Below are positions 1 to 10,106 of a DNA stretch of 64,000 nucleotides, in pieces. The stretch lies in NCBI RefSeq assembly GCF_900113315.1, contig NZ_FOZG01000002.1, positions 1,116,001 to 1,180,000 of the forward strand, given 5' to 3'. The first letter of the stretch is position 1. Each line of letters opens with the position of its first letter. The stretch is from Sphingomonas jatrophae. GTDB lineage: Bacteria; Pseudomonadota; Alphaproteobacteria; Sphingomonadales; Sphingomonadaceae. The notes under the pieces were generated by a model, which saw nothing but the letters and a program-made list of their open reading frames with translations, was not told the DNA's origin and ran no database searches. A program made the translations under genes and the position numbers.

Positions 1-1
1 C

Positions 2-1891
<1,890 letters not shown>

Positions 1892-1945
1892 CCCGGACGC
1901 CGGCTCTCCCGCTCGGGGAGGGCCGGCGCGTGAGGAGGCGCTGAC

Positions 1946-2671
1946 GTGACCGACTTTCTCGCACGGGCGGACGGCCTCGCGCTGGCCTATGCTCACCGCC
2001 CGGGCACCGGCCCCACCCTCGTCTTCCTGCCGGGCTACCGCTCGGACATGCAGGGCTCCAAGGCGCTCGCGCTCGATGCGTGGGCGGCCGAACAGGGTCG
2101 CGCCGTCCTCCGCCTCGATTATGCGGGCAACGGGGCCAGCGGCGGCGCGTTCGAGGACGGCACGCTGGAGAGCTGGCGCGACGACGCGCTGTTCCTCATC
2201 GACCGGCTGACGCACGGACCGCTCATCCTTGTCGGCTCGTCCATGGGTGGCTGGATCGCCTTGCTCGTCGCGCTCGCACGGCCCGACCGCGTCGCCGGCC
2301 TCGTCGGCATCGCCGCCGCGCCGGACTTCACCGAATGGAGCTTCGACGCCGAGCGCCGCGCCACCCTGCTGCGCGACGGCCGTCTGGCCGAGCCCTCGCC
2401 TTATTCGGACAAGCCGACCGTCACCACCCGCGCCTTCTGGGAAAGCGGCCAGCGCAACCTGCTGCTCGGGAGCGCCATTCCGATCCGCGCGCCCGTCCGC
2501 CTGCTGCAGGGGCAGGCCGATGCCGAGGTGCCATGGCAGATCGCGCTCCGCCTCGCCGAGTCGCTCGCCGGTGACGACGTGCGGCTCACACTGGTGAAGG
2601 ACGGCGACCACCGCCTCTCCCGCGCGCAGGACATCGCGCTGCTGATCGAGACGATCGCGGAGCTGACCTAA
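1946..2671 (+). CDS. alpha/beta hydrolase, substrate unknown
   Basis: A 241-residue cytoplasmic alpha/beta-hydrolase-fold enzyme. The nucleophile elbow GSSMGGW places the catalytic serine at residue 99. Asp192 (QGQADAEVPW) and His222 (KDGDHRLS) complete a plausible triad in the right order, and LDYAGNGASGG supplies the usual oxyanion-side loop. There is no signal peptide. The gene starts 54 nt after gyrB and may be co-transcribed with it. An esterase or acyl-peptidase-like activity is likely, but the substrate cannot be read from the sequence. Confidence 0.85.
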   Translation: MTDFLARADGLALAYAHRPGTGPTLVFLPGYRSDMQGSKALALDAWAAEQGRAVLRLDYAGNGASGGAFEDGTLESWRDDALFLIDRLTHGPLILVGSSMGGWIALLVALARPDRVAGLVGIAAAPDFTEWSFDAERRATLLRDGRLAEPSPYSDKPTVTTRAFWESGQRNLLLGSAIPIRAPVRLLQGQADAEVPWQIALRLAESLAGDDVRLTLVKDGDHRLSRAQDIALLIETIAELT

Positions 2672-2682
2672 GCCTGCTCGTC

Positions 2683-2703
2683 ATGCTGAACTCGTTTCAG
2701 CAT
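2683..2703. repeat. palindromic dispersed repeat (CGTCAT family)
   Basis: Perfect 8-bp inverted repeat ATGCTGAA / TTCAGCAT with a 5-nt loop, preceded by CGTC and followed by CCACCG. It sits 12 nt after the hydrolase stop codon and could act as its terminator. Closely related hairpins occur at 49467-49487, 49535-49555, 30863-30883 and 39919-39939. Confidence 0.7.
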
Positions 2704-2805
2704 CCACCGAGCGGCACAACCGACGGCCCGAAAACCAGGCCGCCCGTCGGGTTCTGACGCGACCGATAAAGCACCCGTTCACCCGCCAGGTAGCCTAGTG
2801 AGATC

Positions 2806-3522
2806 ATGCTTCTCCCGCTCATCCTCCTCCTCCAGGCCGCCACCCCGCAGTCCCGCTACGACGCCTGCGTCGCGCTCACCCGCAGCGATCCGGCCAAGGC
2901 GGTGGCCACGGCCGACGCGTGGCGGATCGGTGGCGGCGGCCTGCCCGCGCGCCAGTGCCTCGGCCTCGCCTTCGTCGCGCAGGAGCGGTTCGGCCCCGCC
3001 GTCATCGCCTTCGAGCAGGCAGCGCAGGAGGCGGAGATCCAGCGCGACGGCCGCGCGGCCACGCTCTGGGTGCAGGCCGCCAATGCCGCACTGGCGGGCG
3101 ACGATGCCGCCAAGGCGCGCAACTGCCTCGACCGTGCGCTCGCCCTCCCCGTCCTTGCCGGTCCCTTACGCGGCGAGGCCCTGCTCGACCGCGGCCGTGC
3201 CGACGTCGCGCTCGGCGACACGACGCGGGCCCGCGCCGACATCGACGAGGCGCTGACGCTCGTCGCTGCCGACCCGATGGCATGGCTGCTCTCCGCCACG
3301 CTCGCGCGGCGCACCGGCGACGCGCCCCGCGCCACCAAGGACATCGCCGAGGCGCTCCGCCTCGCCGGCGACGATGCCGCCGTCCAGTTCGAGGCCGGCA
3401 ACATCGCCGCGCTCGCCGGCCGCGATGCCGACGCGCGCACCGCGTGGGAGAAGGCGGCGAAGATCGCCCCCGCCTCGCCCGCGGGCCAGGCCGCGACGAA
3501 AGCGCTGGCCGGCCAGCCCTGA
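2806..3522 (+). CDS. tetratricopeptide-repeat protein, probably exported
   Basis: A 238-residue protein beginning with a short hydrophobic stretch (MLLPLILLLQAATPQ) that looks like a signal peptide. The remainder is alanine-rich and helical with repeated TPR-like units (for example ALLDRGRADVALGDTTRARA and AVQFEAGNIAALAGRDADAR). A single Cys pair (DACVAL and ARQCLGL) lies near the mature N-terminus. TPR proteins are scaffolds, and no enzymatic motif is visible. The gene stands alone between the hydrolase and gloA. Confidence 0.75.
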   Translation: MLLPLILLLQAATPQSRYDACVALTRSDPAKAVATADAWRIGGGGLPARQCLGLAFVAQERFGPAVIAFEQAAQEAEIQRDGRAATLWVQAANAALAGDDAAKARNCLDRALALPVLAGPLRGEALLDRGRADVALGDTTRARADIDEALTLVAADPMAWLLSATLARRTGDAPRATKDIAEALRLAGDDAAVQFEAGNIAALAGRDADARTAWEKAAKIAPASPAGQAATKALAGQP

Positions 3523-3560
3523 CCCTCGCAATGCCGCGCAGGGCGGCCTACATCGCCTCC

Positions 3561-3977
3561 ATGCGCTTTCTCCACACCATGATCCGCGTGTCCGATCCGG
3601 ATGCCACGATCCGCTTCTTCGACCTGCTCGGCCTCAAGGAGACCCGCCGCTTCGACAGCGAGGCCGGCCGCTTCACCCTGATCTATCTCGCCGCCCCCGG
3701 CGACGAAGGCCGCGCCGAGGTGGAGCTCACCCACAATTGGGACGAGACCGGCTACACCGAGGGCCGCAATTTCGGCCACCTCGCCTTTCAGGTCGACGAT
3801 ATCTACGCCGCCTGCCAGACGCTGATTGACGCCGGCTACACGATCAACCGCCCGCCGCGTGACGGCCACATGGCCTTCGTCCGCACGCCCGACGCCATCT
3901 CGATCGAACTGCTGCAGAAGGGCCGGCTTGAGCCGCAGGAGCCGTGGGCGTCGATGCCGAACACCGGCCACTGGTGA
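3561..3977 (+). CDS. gloA: lactoylglutathione lyase (glyoxalase I)
   Basis: Converts the hemithioacetal of methylglyoxal and glutathione into S-lactoylglutathione. The 138-residue protein has the two-module glyoxalase fold with the metal ligands of the Ni/Co-type family in expected places: His5 (MRFLHTMIRV), Glu55 (AEVELTHNWD), His73 (FGHLAFQVDD) and Glu116 (ISIELLQKG). The ATG at 3561 gives exactly the family N-terminus; in-frame codons upstream are not conserved. The stop overlaps the start of the next gene by one base. Confidence 0.93.
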   Translation: MRFLHTMIRVSDPDATIRFFDLLGLKETRRFDSEAGRFTLIYLAAPGDEGRAEVELTHNWDETGYTEGRNFGHLAFQVDDIYAACQTLIDAGYTINRPPRDGHMAFVRTPDAISIELLQKGRLEPQEPWASMPNTGHW

Positions 3978-4390
3978 TGCGCGCCGCCGCCGCCCTGCTG
4001 CTGCTGGCCGCCGCGCCCGCCTCGGCGGAGCTCGGACGGCTCAAGTCACCCATGCTCGCGGCGGATGCGGCACGGGCGGCGCTGACCCCGGCGGCGCAGA
4101 AGGCGGTCGCCGGCCGCACCGCCTTGCCCTCGGTCGACTGCATCGATCTCCGGCGCAGCTACGCCACCCGCATCGTCGACAATCGCACGATCCTGTGGGA
4201 GCAGAGCCCGCGCCGGCTGTTCCTCAACATGCCGCCCAGGGGCTGCCGCACGCTCGCCGCCTATCGCACCATCGTCACGCGCAGCGGTGACAGCCGGCTG
4301 TGCGTGGGCGACATGGCGCGCGTGCTCGGCCAGCAGGGCAATATCGTCGGCCAGTGCCGCCTCGGCCGCTTCGTCCCCTACGTGAAATGA
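3977..4390 (+). CDS. secreted hypothetical protein with four cysteines
   Basis: The ATG at 3977 overlaps the gloA stop and opens with a clean signal peptide (MRAAAALLLLAAAPASA). The mature part of about 120 residues contains four cysteines (in SVDCIDL, PPRGCRT, SRLCVGD and VGQCRLG), suggesting two disulfides in the periplasm. I recognise no catalytic motif. Similar small secreted proteins are common in sphingomonads, but their function is not known to me. It overlaps the COQ9 gene by four bases (ATGA), so it is probably translated in one operon with gloA. Confidence 0.7.
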   Translation: MRAAAALLLLAAAPASAELGRLKSPMLAADAARAALTPAAQKAVAGRTALPSVDCIDLRRSYATRIVDNRTILWEQSPRRLFLNMPPRGCRTLAAYRTIVTRSGDSRLCVGDMARVLGQQGNIVGQCRLGRFVPYVK

Positions 4391-5058
4391 GCGAGACGCT
4401 GATGGACACGACCGACCGGACGCTCGACGAACTGCGCGCCGCCCTCGCCGCCGCCTTGCCGTTCCACGCCGCCTTCGACGGCTGGAGCGAGGCGGCGCTG
4501 GAGCAGGCGTCTGCCGAAGTCGGCGTCCCGCTCGCCACCGCACGCCTCGCTTTTCCCGGCGGCGCGGTCGACATGATCGACGCCTGGTTCGCCGATGTGG
4601 ACCGTATCATGGCCGAGGCGCTGCCGCCCGAACGGCTCGCCGCGATGAAGATCCGCGCCCGCATCACCGCGCTCGTCCTCGCCCGACTGGAGACGGTCGA
4701 TCCGCACCGCGAGGCGCTGCGCCGTGCGCTCGCCATCCTCGCCATGCCGCAGAATGTCGCCGCCGGCACCCGCCTCGGCTGGCGTGCGGCGGACGCGATG
4801 TGGCATCTGGCGGGCGACATCTCCACCGATTTCAGCCACTATACCAAGCGCGCGACTTTGGGCGCGGTCTATGGCTGCACCCTGCTCGCGCTGCTCGACG
4901 ACGAGAGCGAGGGTTTTGCCGACACGCGCGCCTTTCTCGACCGTCGCATCGCCGACATCATGCGCATCGAACAGGTCAAGGCGCGGCTGAAGCCCGACCC
5001 AGATCGCCACTTCAGCCCGCTCCGCTTCCTCGGCCGCCTGCGCTATCCGGTGCGGTGA
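4387..5058 (+). CDS. COQ9 family protein
   Basis: A 223-residue all-helical protein of the COQ9/TetR-like fold, a lipid-binding accessory factor for ubiquinone hydroxylation. Family hallmarks are visible: LDELRAALAAALPFHAAFDGW at the N-terminus, an AFPGGAVDMIDAWF segment, and the C-terminal core WHLAGDISTDFSHYTKR followed by YGCTLLALLDD. The ATG at 4387 overlaps the previous stop (ATGA). The longer in-frame opening from 4300 lies inside the upstream gene and is rejected. Confidence 0.9.
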   Translation: MSETLMDTTDRTLDELRAALAAALPFHAAFDGWSEAALEQASAEVGVPLATARLAFPGGAVDMIDAWFADVDRIMAEALPPERLAAMKIRARITALVLARLETVDPHREALRRALAILAMPQNVAAGTRLGWRAADAMWHLAGDISTDFSHYTKRATLGAVYGCTLLALLDDESEGFADTRAFLDRRIADIMRIEQVKARLKPDPDRHFSPLRFLGRLRYPVR

Positions 5059-5094
5059 AGGGGCAGACAGGCGCTAGCTTTCCCCCGCACTTAT

Positions 5095-5109
5095 TGATAA
5101 TCACTCGCA
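5095..5109 (+). promoter_or_regulatory. candidate Fur box upstream of feoAB
   Basis: TGATAATCACTCGCA begins 35 nt before the feoA start. Its left half is the classical Fur 7-mer TGATAAT, and the reverse strand (TGCGAGTGATTATCA) resembles proteobacterial Fur sites. The intergenic gap is only 71 nt, so a repressor bound here would cover the promoter. No experimental support is available from sequence. Confidence 0.55.
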
Positions 5110-5129
5110 GCAAGTAGCGGAGCGGGTGC

Positions 5130-5375
5130 GTGCGTCTCGATGAACTGCCGCGGGGCACCCCCGCGACGATCGACCGGATCGACTGGGAGCAGCTGCCCGC
5201 GCACGAGGCACGCCGCATGCGCGAACTCGGCTTCGACGAGGGCGTCTCCGTCGCCAAGTTGCACGCCGCCCCGCTCGGCGCGGATCCGATCGCCGTTCGC
5301 GTCGGCCGCATGACTATCGCACTGCGCCGCGCACAGGCCGCGCGCGTCTCCGTCACCACCGGCGGCGCCGCTTAA
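5130..5375 (+). CDS. feoA: ferrous iron transport protein A
   Basis: An 81-residue SH3-like cytoplasmic partner of FeoB. The segment ARRMRELGFDEGVSV is the conserved FeoA core, followed by DPIAVRVGRMTIALRRAQAA. It starts with GTG at 5130, because an in-frame stop (TAG at 5115) lies just upstream and no other start is available. TAA overlaps the feoB ATG by one base, which is typical of translationally coupled feoAB. Confidence 0.92.
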   Translation: MRLDELPRGTPATIDRIDWEQLPAHEARRMRELGFDEGVSVAKLHAAPLGADPIAVRVGRMTIALRRAQAARVSVTTGGAA

Positions 5376-7234
5376 TGACGCCCGCACCCATGATCGCGCT
5401 GGTCGGCAATCCCAATGCCGGCAAATCCGCGCTGTTCAACGCGCTCACCGGCGCGCGGCAGAAGGTCGGCAATTATCCCGGCGTCACGGTGGAGCGGAAA
5501 TCGGGCCGCATGGCGCTCGACGACGGTCGCCCGGTGGAGCTGGTCGACCTGCCCGGCACCTACAGCCTCGATCCCGCCAGCCCGGACGAGGCAGTGACGC
5601 GGGATGTCGTGCTCGGCCGTCAGGCGGGCGAGCGGCGGCCGCAGGCGCTGCTCGTCGTCGTCGATGCCGGCAATCTCGACAATCACCTGCGCTTCACGCT
5701 CCAGCTGATCGCACTCGGCCTTCCGGTCGTCGTCGCGCTCAACATGGTCGACATGGCCGAGCGGGACGGCCTGCGCATCGATGCCGAGCGGCTCGCGGCG
5801 GAGCTCGGCGTCGCCGTCATCCCGACCGTCGCGGTCCGCCGCCGCGGCATCGCCGAGCTTCGGGCAGCGCTCGCCGCTCTGGTCGGCGATGGATCGCGCG
5901 TGCCCGAGCCTGCGGCCGAGCCCGTCGATATCGCCACGCTCCAGCGTCGCGCCCGCACCGTCGCCGCCGCAGCGACGGCGGAGGAGCCCGTCGCCCGCCG
6001 CATCACCCACGCGCTCGATGCGATCGCGCTGCACCCCGTCGCCGGGCCGCTGATCCTCGCCGCCATCATGTTCCTGATGTTCCAGGCGGTGTTCTCCTGG
6101 TCGGAGGCGCCGGTCGGCTGGATCGAGGCGGGTGTCGCCGCGCTCCAGAATGCGACCAAGGATGCGCTCGCCCCCGGTTTGCTGCGTTCAGCTCTGGTTG
6201 AGGGCGTGCTGGGCGGCGTCGGCGCGGTCGTCGTGTTCCTGCCGCTGATCCTAATCCTGTTCTTCTTCATCCTGCTCCTGGAGGCGTCGGGCTACATGGT
6301 CCGCGCCGCCTTCCTGATGGATCGGCTGATGGCGCGCGTCGGCCTGTCGGGCCGCGCCTTCATCCCGCTTCTCTCCTCCTTCGCCTGCGCGGTGCCTGGC
6401 ATCATGGCGACGCGCACGATCGACGATCCGAAGGACCGGCTCACCACCATCCTGATCGCCCCCTTGATGACCTGTTCGGCGCGCCTGCCCGTCTATGCCG
6501 TCATCATCGGCGCATTCATCCCCGAACGCACGGTCGGCCCTGGCATCGAGCTGCAGGGCTTGGTGCTGTTCTGCCTCTACATCGTCGGCATCATCGGCGC
6601 GATGGCGGCGGCCCTGGTGCTGCGCCGCACCGTCGCCAAGGGGCCGAGCCACGGCTTCATGATGGAGATGCCGCGCTATCAGGCCCCCTCCCCGCGCGAT
6701 CTCGCCATCGGCCTGTGGCAGCGCGCGCTGATCTTCCTCAAGCGTGCGGGCACGATCATCGCCGCCACCACCGTGCTGCTGTGGCTGCTGCTCACCTTCC
6801 CCCAGCCGCCCGCCGGCTACGACAAGCCCGCCATCGATTATTCGGTCGCCGGCCGCGCCGCCGGTGCGCTGGAGCCTTTGGTCCGCCCGATCGGCTTCAA
6901 CCAAGACATCGCCCTGGCGCTGATCCCGGCAATGGCGGCGCGCGAAGTTGCCGTCTCCGCACTCGCCACCGTTTATTCCATTCAGGCGGGCGATGATGAG
7001 GCGGCGCAGGAGAAAGGGCTTGTCGATCGCTTGCGCGGGCGCTGGCCGCTGCCCACCGCGCTCGCCTTCCTCGCCTGGTTCGTCTTCGCGCCGCAATGCC
7101 TGTCCACCATCGCCGTCACCCGACGCGAGACGAACGGCTGGCGCTGGCCCGCTTTCATGCTCCTTTACCTCTTCGCGCTGGCCTACATTGCCGCGGGCAT
7201 CACCTACTGGACCGCGGTGGCCGCGGGGCTTTAA
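5375..7234 (+). CDS. feoB: ferrous iron transport protein B
   Basis: Inner-membrane Fe(II) permease with an N-terminal G-domain. Residues 11-18 carry G1 (GNPNAGKS), about residue 60 has G3 (DLPGTYS), and about residue 123 has G4 (NMVD). The C-terminal two-thirds contains the two Gate regions with multiple transmembrane helices, including FACAVPGIMATRT and LMTCSARLPVYAVI, whose cysteines are conserved in the pore. At 619 residues it is a short FeoB without a long C-terminal tail. It forms an operon with feoA; a FeoC gene is not present. Confidence 0.96.
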   Translation: MTPAPMIALVGNPNAGKSALFNALTGARQKVGNYPGVTVERKSGRMALDDGRPVELVDLPGTYSLDPASPDEAVTRDVVLGRQAGERRPQALLVVVDAGNLDNHLRFTLQLIALGLPVVVALNMVDMAERDGLRIDAERLAAELGVAVIPTVAVRRRGIAELRAALAALVGDGSRVPEPAAEPVDIATLQRRARTVAAAATAEEPVARRITHALDAIALHPVAGPLILAAIMFLMFQAVFSWSEAPVGWIEAGVAALQNATKDALAPGLLRSALVEGVLGGVGAVVVFLPLILILFFFILLLEASGYMVRAAFLMDRLMARVGLSGRAFIPLLSSFACAVPGIMATRTIDDPKDRLTTILIAPLMTCSARLPVYAVIIGAFIPERTVGPGIELQGLVLFCLYIVGIIGAMAAALVLRRTVAKGPSHGFMMEMPRYQAPSPRDLAIGLWQRALIFLKRAGTIIAATTVLLWLLLTFPQPPAGYDKPAIDYSVAGRAAGALEPLVRPIGFNQDIALALIPAMAAREVAVSALATVYSIQAGDDEAAQEKGLVDRLRGRWPLPTALAFLAWFVFAPQCLSTIAVTRRETNGWRWPAFMLLYLFALAYIAAGITYWTAVAAGL

Positions 7235-7251
7235 GAAGGCCGCAGACCGTC

Positions 7252-7271
7252 GCCCCAGCGAACGCTGGGGC
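7252..7271. repeat. perfect 9-bp hairpin after feoB
   Basis: GCCCCAGCG / CGCTGGGGC with a 2-nt AA loop, 18 nt after the feoB stop. It can serve as the feoAB terminator, although no T-run follows. It belongs to the palindromic intergenic repeats seen throughout this window. Confidence 0.6.
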
Positions 7272-7300
7272 CTCTATTGGCCGGGCTGCTCCGTCGCGAG

Positions 7301-7320
7301 ATCCCGGCCTTCGCCGGGAT
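7301..7320. repeat. palindromic dispersed repeat (CGTCAT family)
   Basis: ATCCCGGC / GCCGGGAT with a 4-nt loop, followed by GACG. It lies between feoB and ssb, 15 nt before the ssb start, so it may also lie in the ssb leader. It has the same arm architecture as the hairpins at 30863-30883 and 39919-39939. Confidence 0.65.
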
Positions 7321-7334
7321 GACGAGGAACAAAC

Positions 7335-7873
<539 letters not shown>

Positions 7874-7877
<4 letters not shown>

Positions 7878-8359
7878 GCGCGCCTGATCCTGCCGAGCCG
7901 CTCGGGCAGCTCACCCTCGACGATCTGATCGCGCGGATCGCCGCGCCTGCGCCCGCGCCCGGCTGCGGGGCCGCGGCGGGCGCCGCGCTCGCGCTTGCCG
8001 CCGCCTGCGCGCGCAAGGCGGTGCGGATCAGCGCGAAGCACACCTCCGACCCAAGGCTGGACGCGGCGGACGCACGGCTGGAGCGCATTGCCGCGCTCGC
8101 GCTGGAAGGCGGCACCGCCGATGCCGCCCGCTTTGCCGCACTGATCGCCGCCCGCGATCCGCTCGTGACGGCCGAGCAGCAGGCCGCCCTCGATCGCGCG
8201 GCTGGCCGCCAGCGCGCTTTGGCCGCCGAGCTCCTCGCCTTTGTCAGCGACGTCGAACCGCTGATCGCCGCCAACATGGCGGGCGACCTTCAGGCCGCGC
8301 GCCACCTCACGCAGGCAGCCGACGCGATCGAGCGGGCCAATCTGGCGGAGGCCGGCTGA
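7874..8359 (+). CDS. cyclodeaminase/cyclohydrolase-like protein, apparent CTG start
   Basis: A 161-residue helical protein resembling the formiminotransferase-cyclodeaminase (FTCD_C/FchA-like) family. The N-terminal segment [20 protein letters not shown] followed by [18 protein letters not shown] matches the family's PAPGGG-type loop plus helix. The C-terminus is helical. The frame is closed upstream by stops at 7847 and 7859, and no ATG, GTG or TTG precedes the conserved loop. The only plausible initiator is CTG at 7874, which overlaps the ssb stop as CTGA. The first GTG (8021) would delete the conserved N-terminus. The enzymatic role is uncertain, since the loop reads PGCG instead of PGGG. 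Confidence 0.65.
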
Positions 8360-8363
8360 TCCG

Positions 8364-8382
8364 GCTTTCCTTGTAGGAAAGC
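8364..8382 (+). terminator. hairpin after cyclodeaminase-like gene
   Basis: GCTTTCC / GGAAAGC with a TTGTA loop begins five bases after the TGA. It is a plausible terminator stem for the ssb operon, but there is no T-run. Confidence 0.45.
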
Positions 8383-8461
8383 GGCGGCTACGAACCTCCA
8401 CGGTTCTTTCTCAGCCAACCTGTCTGCAGCCGGTCACCTTTTTTGGGTGCCGGATCCGCGC

Positions 8462-8477
8462 GATAGGACGTCCTATC
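8462..8477. repeat. 16-bp perfect palindrome GATAGGACGTCCTATC
   Basis: A gap-free 16-bp palindrome two bases from the 43-bp conserved element at 8479-8521. No copy of it accompanies the second element near 30.7 kb. It could be an operator for a dimeric regulator or a degenerate repeat end; the sequence alone does not decide. Confidence 0.5.
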
Positions 8478-8478
8478 T

Positions 8479-8521
8479 CGATGTCGGAAAAGGGCCTCTG
8501 AGTGTCATCTTTGTCAACTTA
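8479..8521 (-). repeat. 43-bp conserved 3'-flanking element, copy 1
   Basis: Read on the minus strand it starts TAAGTTGACAAAG and ends CTTTTCCGACATCG. It matches 40 of 43 positions of 30690-30732. It begins five bases after the stop of the zinc-ribbon gene and has the same orientation to that gene as copy 2 has to dapD. Function is unknown. Confidence 0.75.
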
Positions 8522-8526
8522 GGCGG

Positions 8527-9240
8527 TCAGCGCACCACCGGATCGGCAAAGCTCAGCTTCAGCGCGGACGATCCCTTGGGCACGTCCACCGCCGCGCTGT
8601 CGAACTCGGCGGTGCCGCCCGGCGGCAGGCGATTGGCCGGCCGCGCGATCGTCCAGCTATAGACGACGCGGTCCTGCCGGTCGCGCAGCTCGGCACGGAT
8701 ATCGGGCACCGCCTGCGCCGTGTCGGTCGGGTTGATGACACGGCCGGTCACCTCCAGCAGTTCGTTGCCGCTCTCCATCATCCGCCGCTGCGGCTTGGCC
8801 GTGACCTGGATGTTCAGCGGCACCACCGGCTGCGGCCCGACCCCCAGCCGCGTGGAGAATGAGGTCGGCCCGAACAGCACCAGCGCGCCGAGCGCCAGCA
8901 GCATCAGCGCCGCCGCCGCGACCGCCGCCACGGTCCACGCCCGCGCCGGGTTCCGCCGCGGCCGGTACGGTGGGGCATAGCCATAAGGGTCCGGTCGCTC
9001 GACCGCCGACGGATCGACATAGCTGGCGTGGACCGGGTCGCCCGCCGCCTGTGCCGCCGGCGCGACCGCGGGCGGCTCCTGCCCCGTCGGCTGCGGCGCG
9101 GGCGCGGACGGGTCGATCGCCGGCCCGTCCTGATGCCAGCTATGGCGACAGGCGGCGCAGCGCACCTGCCGACCGGCGACACCGATCGACGCATCCGGCA
9201 CGAGGTAACGGGTGGCGCATTGGGGACAGGTGAGGATCAT
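8527..9240 (-). CDS. zinc-ribbon membrane protein with FxLYD-like domain
   Basis: A 237-residue protein starting MILTCPQCATRYLVPD. Two CxxC pairs (CPQC and CAAC) form an MJ0042-type zinc ribbon in residues 4-30. A proline/alanine-rich linker follows, then one transmembrane helix (about 120-145), then an extracytoplasmic beta-rich domain (LLEVTGRVINPTDTAQAVPD) of the kind annotated as DUF3426. In sphingomonads such genes lie divergently beside ftsE, as here. The longer frame from 9363 adds an unconserved, arginine-rich extension, so the ATG at 9240 is used. Function is unknown. Confidence 0.82.
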   Translation of the reverse strand: MILTCPQCATRYLVPDASIGVAGRQVRCAACRHSWHQDGPAIDPSAPAPQPTGQEPPAVAPAAQAAGDPVHASYVDPSAVERPDPYGYAPPYRPRRNPARAWTVAAVAAAALMLLALGALVLFGPTSFSTRLGVGPQPVVPLNIQVTAKPQRRMMESGNELLEVTGRVINPTDTAQAVPDIRAELRDRQDRVVYSWTIARPANRLPPGGTAEFDSAAVDVPKGSSALKLSFADPVVR

Positions 9241-9392
9241 GGTCGTCCAGCGGCGAGGGATGCCCGTTAAACCCCGCGGTGCGCCCGCTGTCCAGCACGG
9301 CCTGTGCCGACATGGGGCGGCGCGCCTTGCCGCGGCGCGCCAGCCGGTGCAAAGGCCGGGCATCGGGGCGAAGGATCGGGCGGCCGGCGACG

Positions 9393-10106
9393 GTGGCGAA
9401 CATCGTGCAGTTCGAGAATGTCGGCCTGCGCTATGGCCAGGGCACGGAGACCTTGGTCGACGTGAGCTTCAGCCTGTCCGAAGGCGGCTTCTATTTCCTC
9501 ACCGGCCCGTCGGGCGCGGGTAAGACGTCGCTGCTCAAGCTGCTTTACCTCGCGCAGCGCCCCAGCCGCGGCCTGATCCGCCTGTTCGGCGAGGATGTGG
9601 TGACCTTGTCGCGCAACCGGCTGCCGGGCTTTCGCCGCCGCATTGGCGTCGTCTTCCAGGATTTCCGCCTCGTCCCCTATCTCTCCGCCTTCGACAATGT
9701 CGCGCTCCCCTTGCGCGTGGCGGGCGTCGAGGAGCGCGATCTGGTGACGCCGGTGGAGGAGATGCTAGCCTGGGTCGGCCTGTCCGAACGGTCGGGCGCG
9801 CGCCCCGCGACGCTGTCCGGTGGCGAGCAGCAGCGCGTCGCCATCGCCCGCGCGGTGATCGGCCGGCCGGAGATCCTCGTCGCGGACGAGCCGACCGGCA
9901 ATGTCGATCCGGAGATGGCCGGCCGTCTGCTCTATCTGTTCGATGCGCTGCACAAGCTCGGCACGACGATTGTCGTCGCCACGCACGATGTCCACCTCCT
10001 CTCCCGCGTCTCCAGTGCGGAGATGATGCGGCTGGATCGCGGGCGCCTGTCCGATCCGACCGGTGCGCTGCGTTATCCGCCACGTGGACCTGTGGCGGCA
10101 TCATGA
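9393..10106 (+). CDS. ftsE: cell division ATP-binding protein FtsE
   Basis: ABC-type ATPase that works with FtsX at the division septum to activate peptidoglycan hydrolases. It carries Walker [10 protein letters not shown], the signature LSGGEQQR, Walker [15 protein letters not shown] and the H-loop VVATHD. Translation from GTG at 9393 gives [16 protein letters not shown], the usual FtsE beginning; the longer open frame upstream has no similarity. ATGA overlap with ftsX. Length (237 residues) fits the family. Confidence 0.95.
   Translation: MANIVQFENVGLRYGQGTETLVDVSFSLSEGGFYFLTGPSGAGKTSLLKLLYLAQRPSRGLIRLFGEDVVTLSRNRLPGFRRRIGVVFQDFRLVPYLSAFDNVALPLRVAGVEERDLVTPVEEMLAWVGLSERSGARPATLSGGEQQRVAIARAVIGRPEILVADEPTGNVDPEMAGRLLYLFDALHKLGTTIVVATHDVHLLSRVSSAEMMRLDRGRLSDPTGALRYPPRGPVAAS

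Noticed and set aside
8447-8662. 71-residue ORF on the plus strand
   Set aside because: It covers the 43-bp conserved element and the 3' end of the zinc-ribbon gene, and its sequence has no recognisable family. Composition resembles a shadow frame.
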